Assembly: GCF_014842875.1 (NCBI RefSeq)
Contig: NZ_JACYXZ010000004.1
Location: forward strand, 186,001 to 250,000
Length of the DNA stretch: 64,000 nt
Direction of reading: 5' to 3'
Origin: Nocardioides donggukensis
Lineage (GTDB): Bacteria > Actinomycetota > Actinomycetes > Propionibacteriales > Nocardioidaceae
Below are positions 19,619 through 28,147 of the stretch, one piece after another; within the stretch, counting starts at the first letter, position 1, and the number at the start of each line of letters is the position of its first letter. The notes below the pieces were generated by a model. The model saw only the letters and a program-made list of their open reading frames with translations, did not search any database and was not told where the DNA came from. A program made the position numbers and the translations under genes.

Positions 19619-20170
19619 TCAGGAGTACACGTGCGGGGCCAGCGTGCCGATGTCGCGCAGGTTCCGGTAGCGCTCCTGGTAGTCGAGCCCGTAGCCGACC
19701 ACGAACTCGTTGGGGATGTCCCAGCCGACGTACTTCGGCTCGACCGGCATGGCCAGCGCCTCGGGCTTGCGGAGCAGGGTGGCGATCTCGACGCTGGCGG
19801 GGTTGCGGCTGGAGAGGTTGGAGATCAGCCAGCTCAGGGTCAGGCCGGTGTCGATGATCTCGTCGACGACGAGCACGTGCCGACCCGAGATGTCGGTGTC
19901 GAGGTCCTTGAGGATCCGGACCACGCCGCTGGACTTGGTGCCGGAGCCGTAGGAGCTGACCGCCATCCAGTCCATCTCGACGTGCCGCCCGAGGCCGCGG
20001 GCCAGGTCGGCCATCACCATCACGGCCCCCCGCAGGACGCCGACCATGAGCAGGTCGCCGCCGGCGTAGTCGGCCTCGATCTCGGCCGCCATCTCGCGGA
20101 GCCGGCCCTGGATCTGCTCCTCCGTGAAGAGGACGTTCACCAGATCGCTCTCGACGTGAGCAGTGTCCAT
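19619..20170 (-). CDS. hpt: Hypoxanthine (guanine) phosphoribosyltransferase
   Basis: 183 residues from ATG 20170; an in-frame extension upstream exists but would run through the palindromic region and has no family similarity. It salvages hypoxanthine and guanine with PRPP. The PRPP loop VLVVDEIIDTGLTL is near residue 100, with GVLRGAVMVMADL before it and YVGWDIPNEFVVGYGLDY at the C-terminal hood. The tilS-hpt-ftsH order is widely conserved in Gram-positive bacteria. The 126-bp gap to tilS holds two palindromes, suggesting hpt has its own regulated promoter. Confidence 0.95.
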   Translation of the reverse strand: MDTAHVESDLVNVLFTEEQIQGRLREMAAEIEADYAGGDLLMVGVLRGAVMVMADLARGLGRHVEMDWMAVSSYGSGTKSSGVVRILKDLDTDISGRHVLVVDEIIDTGLTLSWLISNLSSRNPASVEIATLLRKPEALAMPVEPKYVGWDIPNEFVVGYGLDYQERYRNLRDIGTLAPHVYS

Positions 20171-20218
20171 GCCGCTCAGCCTGCCACAGGGACCCTGGCC
20201 GCCCGCCGGTGGGCCATT

Positions 20219-20285
20219 CGGCCGCAATTGCGGCCGTTTGACACATTTCTGAGCCGATTCCATGTCACACGGCCGCAATTGCGGC
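20219..20285. promoter_or_regulatory. Paired palindromes 51 bp apart upstream of hpt
   Basis: A perfect 18-bp palindrome (20219-20236) and a second copy of its core (14 bp perfect, 20272-20285) share a 16-bp identical stretch containing GCCGCAATTGCGGC. Their centres are 51 bp apart, close to five helical turns. The segment between them is the most AT-rich part of the gap. This geometry fits cooperative binding or looping by a dimeric repressor at the hpt promoter. The regulator is not known; an intergenic repeat unrelated to regulation is the alternative. Confidence 0.55.
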
Positions 20286-20296
20286 TCTTCGGCGGG

Positions 20297-21310
20297 TCAG
20301 CGTTCGTGACCGGCCGGGGCGCCGCCCGCGAACACCAGCAGCCCGCCGACGCGCAGCAGCCGCAGGTGGCCGGGGAGGTCGACCCACTTCTGACCCCGCC
20401 ACGCGGTGAGCAGCCGGTCCATCCCCGCGACGTGCTCGAGGAACAGCTCCGAGGCGGGCGCCCCGGCCGCGAGGGCCGCCGAGCGCAGGACGCGACGCCG
20501 GACCGGGGCCGGGAGCCCGCCCGTCTCGACGACGTCCAGCGCCGGGTCCCGGTACGCCGTGGGGGCCGGGCGCCGCACCCGGGCCAGCGCCTGGTCGGCG
20601 AGGTCGTCGAGCAGCTCCATGTCCGGTCGCAGCAGGTCGGCGGTCCGGGCCAGCGAGACGGCGACGCCGGGCCCCAGCTCCGCCTCGAGGACCGGGAGCA
20701 CCCGGTGCCGGACCCGGGCCCGGGTGTAGGCCGGGTCCTCGTTGTGCGGGTCCCCCCAGACCGGGAGCCCCTCGGCGTCGCAGGCGGAGGCGGTGTCGGC
20801 GCGGGACACCTCGAGCAGGGGGCGTCGGAACACCTCGAACGCGCGCCGCATCCCGGCGATGGACCGGCCGCCGCTCCCCCGGGCCAGGCCGAGGAGCACG
20901 GTCTCCGCCTGGTCGTCGCGGGTGTGCCCGAGCAGGACGGCGGCGGCACCGAAGCGCTGCGCCATCTCGCGCAGCACGGCGTACCGCGCCTCCCGGGCCG
21001 CGGCCTCGGGACCCAGACCCGGGGCGTCGGCCCGGACCCGTGCCGAGACGGTCTCGTCGGCGCCCATCGTCGCCATCTGCGCGACCACGGACGCGGCGTG
21101 CTCGGCGGAGTCCTCCTGGAGGCCGTGGTCGACGGTGGCGCCCACCACCCGCCGACCGGCCCGGTGGCACTCGAAGACCGCCGCCGACAGCAGCGCCACC
21201 GAGTCCGCACCGCCGGAGCAGGCGACGAGGACGGGCCCCACCTCGGCCACCTCGGCCAGGTCACGGCGTACGGCGCGGCGCACGGCGGCGACGGCGGGGT
21301 CCAACGCCAT
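20297..21310 (-). CDS. tilS: tRNA(Ile)-lysidine synthetase
   Basis: 337 residues. The ATP-pyrophosphatase P-loop SGGADSVALL is at about residues 32-41; VDHGLQEDSAEHA and GHTRDDQAETVLLGLARGSG are the other N-type signatures. TilS converts C34 of tRNA-Ile(CAU) to lysidine, which is essential for AUA decoding. The length fits the short actinobacterial form with a reduced C-terminal domain. The start is ATG 21310, 3 bp after the stop of the DUF2342 gene, so the two are probably co-translated. Assignment secure. Confidence 0.95.
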   Translation of the reverse strand: MALDPAVAAVRRAVRRDLAEVAEVGPVLVACSGGADSVALLSAAVFECHRAGRRVVGATVDHGLQEDSAEHAASVVAQMATMGADETVSARVRADAPGLGPEAAAREARYAVLREMAQRFGAAAVLLGHTRDDQAETVLLGLARGSGGRSIAGMRRAFEVFRRPLLEVSRADTASACDAEGLPVWGDPHNEDPAYTRARVRHRVLPVLEAELGPGVAVSLARTADLLRPDMELLDDLADQALARVRRPAPTAYRDPALDVVETGGLPAPVRRRVLRSAALAAGAPASELFLEHVAGMDRLLTAWRGQKWVDLPGHLRLLRVGGLLVFAGGAPAGHER

Positions 21311-21313
21311 GGG

Positions 21314-22402
21314 TCAGCCGTGCACCCGGGCCACCCAGGCCGACGGGTCGGCGATCTCGGCCTTCGAGGGCAGGTTGCCGGGCTCGGCCCAGACGGCGTT
21401 GAAGCCCTCCATGCCCACGTCGCCGACGACCCCGCGGACGAAGATCGCCCCGTCGCGGTACTGCGCCATCTTCGCGTCCAGCCCGAGGAGCCGGCGCAGG
21501 ACCTTGTCGAGCACCCCGACCCCCTTGCGCCGCTCGGTGAACCGGCGCCGGATGTCGGCGACGGTGGGGATCACCTCGGGCCCGACACCGTCCATGACCA
21601 CGTCCGCGTGCCCCTCGAGGAGCGACATCACGCCCGTGATCCGGTCGACGACCTCCCGCTGCTCCGGCGTGCTGACCAGGTCCAGCAGGCTGCCGCCGCC
21701 GCGCAGCGCCTCCGAGATCTTGGCGAAGCCGTCCTCGAGGGCCCGGGTGGGCTCGACCGAGCCGACGAGCGCGTCCATCTCCGAGAGCAGGTGGTCGCGC
21801 ATCCACGGGACGGCGGTGAACTGCACCCGGTGGGTCTCCTCGTGCAGGCACACCCACAGCCGGAAGTCGGTCGGGTCGGCGTCGATCTCCCGCTCGACGT
21901 GGACGATGTTGGGTGCCACCAGCAGCAGCCGGCCGTGCGCGGCCGGACCCGACGACGCCGACCCCGACCGGCCCGAGGACCCCTCCAGCCCGTGGAAGGG
22001 GTCGAACTGGCCGAGCACCTTCGAGCCCATGAACCCGAGCAGCAGACCGACCTCGGCGCCGGTGACCCGGGACCCGATCATCTGCGCCACCGGCCCCGGC
22101 ACGCCCTTCTTCTCGGTCAGCCGCTCCACGACCGGCTGCAGGATCGTCGCGAACCCCTCCGCGTTGGCGCGCACCCAGCCGGGCCGGTCCACGACCAGCA
22201 CGGGCGCGGTGCGCTCGGCGGCGGTGAGCCCGGTGAACTCGCGCACCAGCGGCGTGGACAGCTCCGCCCCGGCGCGGAGCTCGGCCACCACGGCGTCCGC
22301 CTCGTCGCGGGAGACCTCCGGGCCCTGCCCGGCGAACCGGGTGCCGATGCGCACCGCGGTCTCCCAGTCCACCATCGTGGCCTGCTTCGGCTCGTCCGTC
22401 AT
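21314..22402 (-). CDS. Zinc-dependent metalloprotease-like protein (DUF2342)
   Basis: 362 residues. It belongs to the DUF2342/zincin_2 family, often labelled 'coenzyme F420 biosynthesis associated', which regularly sits beside dacB and tilS in actinobacteria. The zinc-binding helix HEETH is visible near residue 190, preceded by the strand LLLVAPNIVHVEREI. The linker around residues 140-155 is Ser/Gly-rich. Substrate and reaction are unknown. ATG start at 22402, 42 bp after the carboxypeptidase stop and in the same direction. Confidence 0.82.
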   Translation of the reverse strand: MTDEPKQATMVDWETAVRIGTRFAGQGPEVSRDEADAVVAELRAGAELSTPLVREFTGLTAAERTAPVLVVDRPGWVRANAEGFATILQPVVERLTEKKGVPGPVAQMIGSRVTGAEVGLLLGFMGSKVLGQFDPFHGLEGSSGRSGSASSGPAAHGRLLLVAPNIVHVEREIDADPTDFRLWVCLHEETHRVQFTAVPWMRDHLLSEMDALVGSVEPTRALEDGFAKISEALRGGGSLLDLVSTPEQREVVDRITGVMSLLEGHADVVMDGVGPEVIPTVADIRRRFTERRKGVGVLDKVLRRLLGLDAKMAQYRDGAIFVRGVVGDVGMEGFNAVWAEPGNLPSKAEIADPSAWVARVHG

Positions 22403-22444
22403 GACCGGAACCCTACGCGGGCGGTCCGCACCCGGCGGCCCGGC

Positions 22445-23881
22445 TCAGGAGCAGCGGCAGTCGGCGAGGGCGGAGGCCATGTCGTCGAGGGCGGCCCGGG
22501 CGTCGAGGGTGTCGGCGAGCCGGACCCGGTCGGCCAGCAGCACGAACGTCAGCACGTTGCCGTCCAGGTCTGCGGTGACGCCGGCCAGGCCGTGCACCCC
22601 GCTGAGGGTGCCGGTCTTGGCGCGGACCCGGCCCGGACCGGCCGCCGGGACGTCGACGAAGCGTCGGGCGAGCGACCCGGTGAAGCCGGCCACCGGCAGC
22701 CCGGTCACCACGCCGCGCAGGTCGGGGTGCCGGTCGGACTCGGCCAGCCCCAGCACGGCCAGCAGCGTGGCGGGGGCGAGCCGGTTCATCCGGGACAGGC
22801 CGCTGCCGTCGCGGATGACCGCGCCCTTGAGCGGCACCCCCAGCCGCTCCAGCACGGCCCGCACTCCCGCCGCCGCGCCCGCGAACGAGCCGGCACCGGA
22901 CTCGGCCAGCCCGACGTGGTGCGCCAGCACCTCGGCGCCCTCGTTGTCACTGACCGCCAGCACCCGCTCCACGAGCTGACGGACCGGTGGGCTCCGGACC
23001 GCCGCCACCTCGGCGCCGGCGACGTCCGCGACCCTGCGCGGCTCGGCGGTCACCTCGAGGCCGGCCGCCTCCAGCTCCTCGACGAAGGCCGCCGCCGCGG
23101 CACGGGCCGGGTCCGGCTCGAACCCGAAGCCGTCGGCCCGCGCCCCCTCGTTCACCCACAGGGCGACGATCGGCGCGACGACACCGTCGCCGACGTACGA
23201 CGCGGGCCAGTGCGGGCTCGCGGTCGGCCCGCTGAAGAGGGAGTCGTCGTAGTCGAGCCGGACCCGGCCCCTCCCGTCGGCGAGCAGCGCCGCCGCCGTC
23301 TCGCCGGCCAGCGTGGCGAGGTCCGCGTACGCCGGGTCGGCACCCGAGCCGCTCGGCCGGCGGCGCAGGGAGGGGTCACCGCCGCCGACCAGCACCAGCC
23401 GGCCCCGGCCCACGCGGTCGACCCGGGTCTCGAAGCTGCGCTCGGGGCCGAGGGCCTCGAGCGCGGCGACGCCGGTCAGGAGCTTCATCGTCGAGGCGGG
23501 GGTGGCGGGTCCGCCGTCGTTGTCGAAGAGCACGGTGCCACCCGGTCCGGCGACCGCGATCGAGGTGTGCGGGCCGAGGTCGTCGTCGCCGAGGTGGGGA
23601 CGCAGCGCGCGGCGCACCCGACGCGGGTCGGCCGCCCCAGCGGCGGCGGCCGCGACCGGGGTCGGCGCGGCCAGCTCCGGCAGGTCGAGTCCGCTCGGGG
23701 GTGCCACGGCGGCCGGTTCCGGCGGTTCGCTCCAGCCGAGTCGGCCGGGGACGTCGTACTCGAAGGAGGCGAACGCGGCGGCGAGGATCGCCAGCACGAG
23801 CAGCGTCGGCAGCCAGTACCCGAGGCGGCCGGGTCTGCCGTTGCGGCGACGCCGGGAGTGGCGTGTGTCACCTCGAGCCAC
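22445..23881 (-). CDS. dacB: D-alanyl-D-alanine carboxypeptidase/endopeptidase, S13 (PBP4) family
   Basis: 478 residues from GTG 23881. An N-terminal signal-anchor (about residues 19-40) exports it. The three penicillin-binding motifs are present: STMK in TPASTMKLLTG, SDN in AVSDNEGAEVLAHHVG and KTG in RAKTGTLSGVHG. S13 enzymes trim D-Ala from peptidoglycan stem peptides or cleave cross-links outside the membrane. A stretch after the anchor is Ala/Pro-rich. It is divergent from ppa; about 100 bp separates the starts. The family call is secure; carboxypeptidase versus endopeptidase cannot be told from sequence. Confidence 0.93.
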   Translation of the reverse strand: MARGDTRHSRRRRNGRPGRLGYWLPTLLVLAILAAAFASFEYDVPGRLGWSEPPEPAAVAPPSGLDLPELAAPTPVAAAAAGAADPRRVRRALRPHLGDDDLGPHTSIAVAGPGGTVLFDNDGGPATPASTMKLLTGVAALEALGPERSFETRVDRVGRGRLVLVGGGDPSLRRRPSGSGADPAYADLATLAGETAAALLADGRGRVRLDYDDSLFSGPTASPHWPASYVGDGVVAPIVALWVNEGARADGFGFEPDPARAAAAAFVEELEAAGLEVTAEPRRVADVAGAEVAAVRSPPVRQLVERVLAVSDNEGAEVLAHHVGLAESGAGSFAGAAAGVRAVLERLGVPLKGAVIRDGSGLSRMNRLAPATLLAVLGLAESDRHPDLRGVVTGLPVAGFTGSLARRFVDVPAAGPGRVRAKTGTLSGVHGLAGVTADLDGNVLTFVLLADRVRLADTLDARAALDDMASALADCRCS

Positions 23882-23980
23882 GGCCTGGGTCCTTCCGAGT
23901 GAGCGTTCGGGGCCATTGTGCGCGAGGATGACCCTGACCCGCCGTCCGGGTCGCCCGATCGATCGAGTGTGGAGGCAGAC

Positions 23981-24478
23981 GTGCTGGAGTTCGACGTGCT
24001 GGTGGAGATCCCCAAGGGTGAGCGCAACAAGTACGAGGTCGACCATGAGTCCGGGCGGATCCGCCTCGATCGCATGCTGTTCACCTCGACCGCGTACCCC
24101 AACGACTACGGGTACATCGAGAACACGCTCGGCCAGGACGGCGACCCGCTCGACGCGCTGGTGGTCCTCCAGGCGCCCACCTTCCCGGGGTGCCTCATCG
24201 CCTGCCGGGCGATCGGCATGTTCCGGATGACCGACGAGGCCGGAGGCGACGACAAGGTCCTCTGCGTCCCCACGCACGACCCCCGCCTCGAGCACCTGCG
24301 CGACATCAACCACGTCTCGAAGTTCGACCGGCTGGAGATCCAGCACTTCTTCGAGGTCTACAAGGACCTCGAGCCCGGCAAGTCCGTCGAGGGCGCCAAC
24401 TGGGTCGGCCGGGACGAGGCCGAGGCCGAGGTGCTCGCCTCGATCGAGCGCTTCAAGAAGACCGGCGGCAAGCACTGA
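23981..24478 (+). CDS. ppa: Inorganic pyrophosphatase
   Basis: 165 residues from GTG 23981, chosen because GGAGG lies 5 bp upstream and the length matches actinobacterial family-I enzymes; GTG 23969 is the alternative. It hydrolyses PPi to drive biosynthesis. Motifs are [35 protein letters not shown] and the metal site DGDPLDALV. It is the only plus-strand gene in this stretch, divergent from dacB and convergent with the acyl-CoA oxidase-like gene 24 bp away. A second, membrane-bound pyrophosphatase lies at 56029. Confidence 0.97.
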   Translation: MLEFDVLVEIPKGERNKYEVDHESGRIRLDRMLFTSTAYPNDYGYIENTLGQDGDPLDALVVLQAPTFPGCLIACRAIGMFRMTDEAGGDDKVLCVPTHDPRLEHLRDINHVSKFDRLEIQHFFEVYKDLEPGKSVEGANWVGRDEAEAEVLASIERFKKTGGKH

Positions 24479-24502
24479 CCCCACCCCGGGGGCACGGAGG
24501 GC

Positions 24503-26443
24503 TCAGTCACCCCAGGTGAGCAGCTCCGGGGCGCGCAGCATCTCCTCCGGGACGCCGAACGCGTCCACGAGGTCGACCGCGAGCGGGCGGATCTTGCGGC
24601 ACAGGTCCGAGACCTCCCGCGAGATCGCCTTCGAGCGGGCCGAGCTGAGTCGGCCGTGCTCCATGAACCAGCCGCGGTCGGCCTCGATCGTGCTCAGCGC
24701 GTAGAGGTCCGAGAGCAGTCCCAGCGCCACCTTCAGGTCGCCGTCGTCGAGGCCGGCCAGCTTCTCCACGAACGCCTCGAGCACCAGCCGCTCCACGTGG
24801 GCCCGGGCGGCGCCGATGACGTGGTCCTGCACCCGGGAGAAGACCTCGCCGAGGTCCATGCCCTGGTCGACGCCGCGCTTGAGCCGTCGGGCGGCCCCGG
24901 CGAGCATGTGCTCCTCGCGGAACCGGAGCATGGTCAGGTGGTAGTCGGGGTCCAGCAGCCCGGCCTCCTGGTCCCACTCGTCGCCCCCGGGCAGGGCGTC
25001 CTTGAGCCGCTCCAGCAGCTTGTGGGCGCTGGTGCGCTCCACGACCGTCTCCACCGCGAGCCCGGCGACGAAGCGCACCAGCCCGAACTGGTCCATCTCC
25101 TCGAACTCGCTGGAGTAGTCGGTGAGCAGGCCCTTGGCCACCAGCTGGAGGAGGACGTGGTTGTCGCCCTCGAAGGTGGTGAACACGTCGGTGTCGGCCT
25201 TGAGCGCGTCGAACCGGTTCTCCGAGCGGTAGCCGGCGCCACCGCACGCCTCCCGGCACTCCTGGATCGCCCCGGACGCGTGCCAGGTCGCGAGCGCCTT
25301 GAGGCCGGCCGCCTCGGACTCCAGCGCGCGCCGGGCGCGCTCGTCCTCGGCGAGACCCGAGAACACCTCGTGCAGCCGGCCGGCCACGACCTCCTGGGCG
25401 AAGTGCAGGGCGTAGGTGCGGGCGATCAGCGGCAGGAGCCGCCGCTGGTGCATGCCGTAGTCGAGCAGCAGCTCCTCCCGGCCCTCGGAGGTGGCCTCGA
25501 ACTGCCGGCGCCGGTCGGCGTACCGGGTGGCGATCGTCAGCGCCACCTTGGCGGCGTTGACGCCGGCCCCGCCGACGCAGACGCGGCCCTGCACGAGGGT
25601 GCCGAGCATCGTGAAGAAGCGCCGGTTCTGGTTCTCGATCGGTGAGGTGTAGGTGCCGTCCATCGTGACGTCGGCGAACCGGTTCAGCAGGGCCTCGCGC
25701 GGCACCCGCACCCGGTCGAACCAGATCCGGCCGTTGTCGACGCCGTTGAGGCCCATCTTCTGGCCGCAGTCCTCGATCCGCACCCCCTCGACGACGGCGC
25801 CGTCGCGGCGCAGCGGGACCACGAACGCGTGCACCCCGTGCCGCTCGCCGGCCACCTCGAGCTGTGCGAAGACGACGGCCGTCTCGGCGTGCCGGGCGGC
25901 GTTGCCGATCCAGTCCTTGCGGGCGGTGTCGTCCGGCGTCTCGATGACGAACTCCTCGGTCGCCGCGTCGTACGTCGCGACGGTGGCGAGGGCCTGCACG
26001 TTGGACCCGTGCCCGCTCTCGGTCATGGCGAAGCAGCCCATGAGCCGGCCGGTGACCAGGTCCTCGAGGTGGGCCTCGTGGTGCCGCCGGGTGCCCAGCT
26101 GCAGGATCGCGCCACCGAACAGGCCGAACTGGACGCCGACCTTCACCAGCACCGACAGGTCGCCGAAGGCGAGGGTCTCGAACGCCGCCACGGACGCGCC
26201 GATGTCGCCGCCCCCGCCGTACTCGGTGGGGAAGCCCATCCCGGTCTGGCCGGTCGCGGCCATCTCGATCACCAGGTCGCGCACGCGGTCCCGGTAGTCG
26301 TCGCGGTCGAGCCGCTCGGCCTCCTCGAGGATGCCGGCGTGGCGGACCAGGTTCGTGCGGACCAGCGCCCGCACCTCGGCGTACCTGCCGTCGAGGAGGG
26401 CGGTCAGGGCGGGGACGTCGACGACGGGCTGCTCGTAGGCCAT
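24503..26443 (-). CDS. Acyl-CoA oxidase / dehydrogenase family protein
   Basis: 646 residues, longer than ordinary acyl-CoA dehydrogenases (about 390) and close to acyl-CoA oxidases. Residues 20-130 are the helical N-domain, then CFAMTESGHGSNV (FAD/substrate loop) and a beta-domain with DWIGNAARHAETAVVFAQL. The helical C-domain contains ECREACGGAGYRSENRF, a signature of acyl-CoA oxidases. It would introduce the alpha-beta double bond into a fatty acyl-CoA using FAD, passing electrons to O2 or an electron carrier. No other beta-oxidation genes are nearby. ATG start; the gene downstream of the NlpC/P60 gene, 43 bp apart. Confidence 0.88.
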   Translation of the reverse strand: MAYEQPVVDVPALTALLDGRYAEVRALVRTNLVRHAGILEEAERLDRDDYRDRVRDLVIEMAATGQTGMGFPTEYGGGGDIGASVAAFETLAFGDLSVLVKVGVQFGLFGGAILQLGTRRHHEAHLEDLVTGRLMGCFAMTESGHGSNVQALATVATYDAATEEFVIETPDDTARKDWIGNAARHAETAVVFAQLEVAGERHGVHAFVVPLRRDGAVVEGVRIEDCGQKMGLNGVDNGRIWFDRVRVPREALLNRFADVTMDGTYTSPIENQNRRFFTMLGTLVQGRVCVGGAGVNAAKVALTIATRYADRRRQFEATSEGREELLLDYGMHQRRLLPLIARTYALHFAQEVVAGRLHEVFSGLAEDERARRALESEAAGLKALATWHASGAIQECREACGGAGYRSENRFDALKADTDVFTTFEGDNHVLLQLVAKGLLTDYSSEFEEMDQFGLVRFVAGLAVETVVERTSAHKLLERLKDALPGGDEWDQEAGLLDPDYHLTMLRFREEHMLAGAARRLKRGVDQGMDLGEVFSRVQDHVIGAARAHVERLVLEAFVEKLAGLDDGDLKVALGLLSDLYALSTIEADRGWFMEHGRLSSARSKAISREVSDLCRKIRPLAVDLVDAFGVPEEMLRAPELLTWGD

Positions 26444-26486
26444 GGCCTCACTCTGCCACCGAGGACCGCGGCGGCGTCCGGGACCG

Positions 26487-27884
26487 TCAGGGGCGGGCGA
26501 AGAAGTTCGGCGGGATCCAGTAGTAGATCGACTCCTGGACGACCGGTCGCCCGGTGCGCGGCGCGTGGATCATCTGGCCGTTCCCGATGTAGAGGCCGAC
26601 GTGGTAGATCGACGACGGACTGCTCGAGGACCCCCAGAACACCAGGTCGCCGGCGCGCAGCTGGGAGGAGCCGATCGCGGTCCCGGCGGAGTACTGGCCC
26701 ACCGAGTAGTGCGGCAGCGACTTGCCGCCCTGCTGCCAGGCCCGCATCGTCAGCCCGGAGCAGTCCCAGGCACCCGGGCCGGCGGCGCCCCACCGGTACG
26801 GCTCGCCGAGCTGCTGCTTGGCGAAGGCGATGGCGCGCTGGGCCCCGGAGACCGACGGCGGCGGTGGGGCCGGGTCGGGCTGCGGCGCGGGGGTGGGCTG
26901 CGGGTCGGGCTGGGGGCTGGGCTGCGGGTCGGGCTGGGGAGCCGGCGCGGGGGCGGGCTCGGGCGCGGGCTGGCGGTCGGGCTGGGAGCCGGCCGCCGAT
27001 CCGCCGCCGGTGTTCGGTGCCGGCTGCGACGCCGCTGGGGTGTCGCCCCCCGACGCGCTTGCCTCAGAGGCGGCCGCGGCGGCGGCGTCGGAGGCCTGCT
27101 GCTCGGCGGCCGCGGCGTCGGCCGCGCGCTGCTGGGCCGCCGCCTCCAGCGCGGACTGCCGCTGTGAGGCCAGGGACACGGAGATGTCCTGCAGCCGGGC
27201 CAGCTCGGCGATCAGCCGCTCCTTCTCCCGGGTCACGGCGGTCGCCTCGGCGAGCGCGGAGCGCTGCTCGGACCGGGCCGCGTCCCGCTTCTCGGCGGCG
27301 GCCGCCTCGAGCTCCGCCGCGGCCGAGCGAGCCCGCTCCGCCCGGTCGGTGGCGAGACCGGCCACGTCCAGGGCCGCCTCGTAGCCGGCCTGGGCCTCGT
27401 CCATCGCCGAGGTCATGCTGTACATCGTGTTGGCCTGCTCGACGACGCCGTCGATGCCGTCCTCGCCGACCATCGCCGCGAGCGCGGTCATCTCGGGGGA
27501 CATCTCGTACGCCGACGCGAGCACGTCGCCGTACCCGCGCTCGTGCTCGCCCAGCGAGGCCACGGCCACCGCGACGTCGGCCTCGGCACGTCGCACCTCG
27601 CGCCGCGCCTCGGCGAGCTGCCACCGGCTGGCGTTGTAGGCCTCCGCGGCCTGGGCGGCGCGGACGCCGGATGCCTGGAGCCGCTCGTTGGCCAGCACCA
27701 GGTCGGTCTGCACCGCGGCCACGTCCCGGCTCTTGGCGCCGGCCGCCTCCTGGGCCGCCGCGACCTCGTCCTTCGAGGGAGCCTCGCCGGGGGCGGCACC
27801 AGCCAGCGGGGCGGTCGTTCCGAGCAGCATCACCCCGGTCAGGACGGCCAGCCCGCAGCGGCGCCCGACGGTCTGCCTACGCAC
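26487..27884 (-). CDS. Secreted NlpC/P60 peptidoglycan endopeptidase with coiled coil
   Basis: 465 residues from GTG 27884, which follows an AAGGGGAG Shine-Dalgarno; an earlier in-frame start would place non-signal sequence first. Residues 1-30 are a signal peptide ending AGA. Residues 35-265 are a long Ala/Glu/Arg coiled coil of the kind that keeps RipC/CwlO-type hydrolases inactive until FtsEX acts. A Pro/Gln/Asp-rich spacer is followed by an NlpC/P60 domain (last 115 residues) with catalytic Cys in WDCSGLTM and His in HVGLYIGNGQMIHAP. It probably cleaves D-Glu-mDAP/LL-DAP bonds outside the cell. The gene is preceded by a structured leader. Confidence 0.92.
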   Translation of the reverse strand: MRRQTVGRRCGLAVLTGVMLLGTTAPLAGAAPGEAPSKDEVAAAQEAAGAKSRDVAAVQTDLVLANERLQASGVRAAQAAEAYNASRWQLAEARREVRRAEADVAVAVASLGEHERGYGDVLASAYEMSPEMTALAAMVGEDGIDGVVEQANTMYSMTSAMDEAQAGYEAALDVAGLATDRAERARSAAAELEAAAAEKRDAARSEQRSALAEATAVTREKERLIAELARLQDISVSLASQRQSALEAAAQQRAADAAAAEQQASDAAAAAASEASASGGDTPAASQPAPNTGGGSAAGSQPDRQPAPEPAPAPAPQPDPQPSPQPDPQPTPAPQPDPAPPPPSVSGAQRAIAFAKQQLGEPYRWGAAGPGAWDCSGLTMRAWQQGGKSLPHYSVGQYSAGTAIGSSQLRAGDLVFWGSSSSPSSIYHVGLYIGNGQMIHAPRTGRPVVQESIYYWIPPNFFARP

Positions 27885-27906
27885 GTTCGGCTCCCCTTGT
27901 CGTCGT

Positions 27907-27942
27907 GTTGCCTCGGGCGACTTCCCTTTCGTCCGAGGCAAC
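27907..27942 (-). promoter_or_regulatory. Leader stem-loop of the NlpC/P60 mRNA
   Basis: Perfect 10-bp arms (27907-27916 and 27933-27942, GTTGCCTCGG/CCGAGGCAAC) extend inward by three more pairs across one mismatch, leaving an 8-nt loop AAGGGAAG on the sense strand. It ends about 20 nt before the Shine-Dalgarno. It could act as an mRNA stabiliser or protein-binding leader. Confidence 0.6.
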
Positions 27943-27972
27943 GTCAAGCACGCTAGTGCTCACGAGTCACAA

Positions 27973-27988
27973 GTGAAACAACTTTCAC
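27973..27988. promoter_or_regulatory. GTGAAA/TTTCAC inverted repeat in the NlpC/P60 promoter region
   Basis: Six-base arms GTGAAA and TTTCAC separated by 4 bp, lying about 90 bp upstream of the GTG start in an unusually AT-rich patch. It is a candidate operator or promoter element; no specific regulator is identified. Confidence 0.35.
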
Positions 27989-28063
27989 AACTTTTTTCGA
28001 CTTTCTCGGCGCGTCGGCTTGACGAACCACGCTGTTGTAATTCGTCGAACTCGGACGAATCCG

Positions 28064-28146
28064 GACACAAGCGACGGGTCGGCGGCCCTGAGCCCGACGC
28101 AAACGACGGGTCGGCGGTCCTCAACCCGACACAAGCGACGGGTCGG
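28064..28146. repeat. Three 32-bp-spaced copies of a GACACAAGCGACGGGTCGG element
   Basis: 19-bp cores start at 28064, 28096 and 28128 (exact 32-bp period; the middle copy has two changes). The array ends directly at the stop codon of the PAP2-family gene. The same core recurs at 55931-56022 behind the pyrophosphatase gene. The role is unknown; it may be a 3'-end element family. Confidence 0.8.
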
Positions 28147-28147
28147 G

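Noticed and set aside
20171..20278. N-terminal extension of hpt from an upstream in-frame ATG
   Set aside because: The extra 36 residues are encoded by the palindromic regulatory region and have no family similarity; ATG 20170 gives the normal length.
27885..28060. c-di-AMP (ydaO) riboswitch upstream of the NlpC/P60 gene
   Set aside because: Such riboswitches are common before actinobacterial wall hydrolases, but the conserved ydaO blocks are absent; only a simple stem-loop is seen.
28064..28146. Possible short CRISPR array (three regular repeats)
   Set aside because: The 13-bp intervals are too short and are similar to each other, the repeats are not identical, and no cas gene is nearby.
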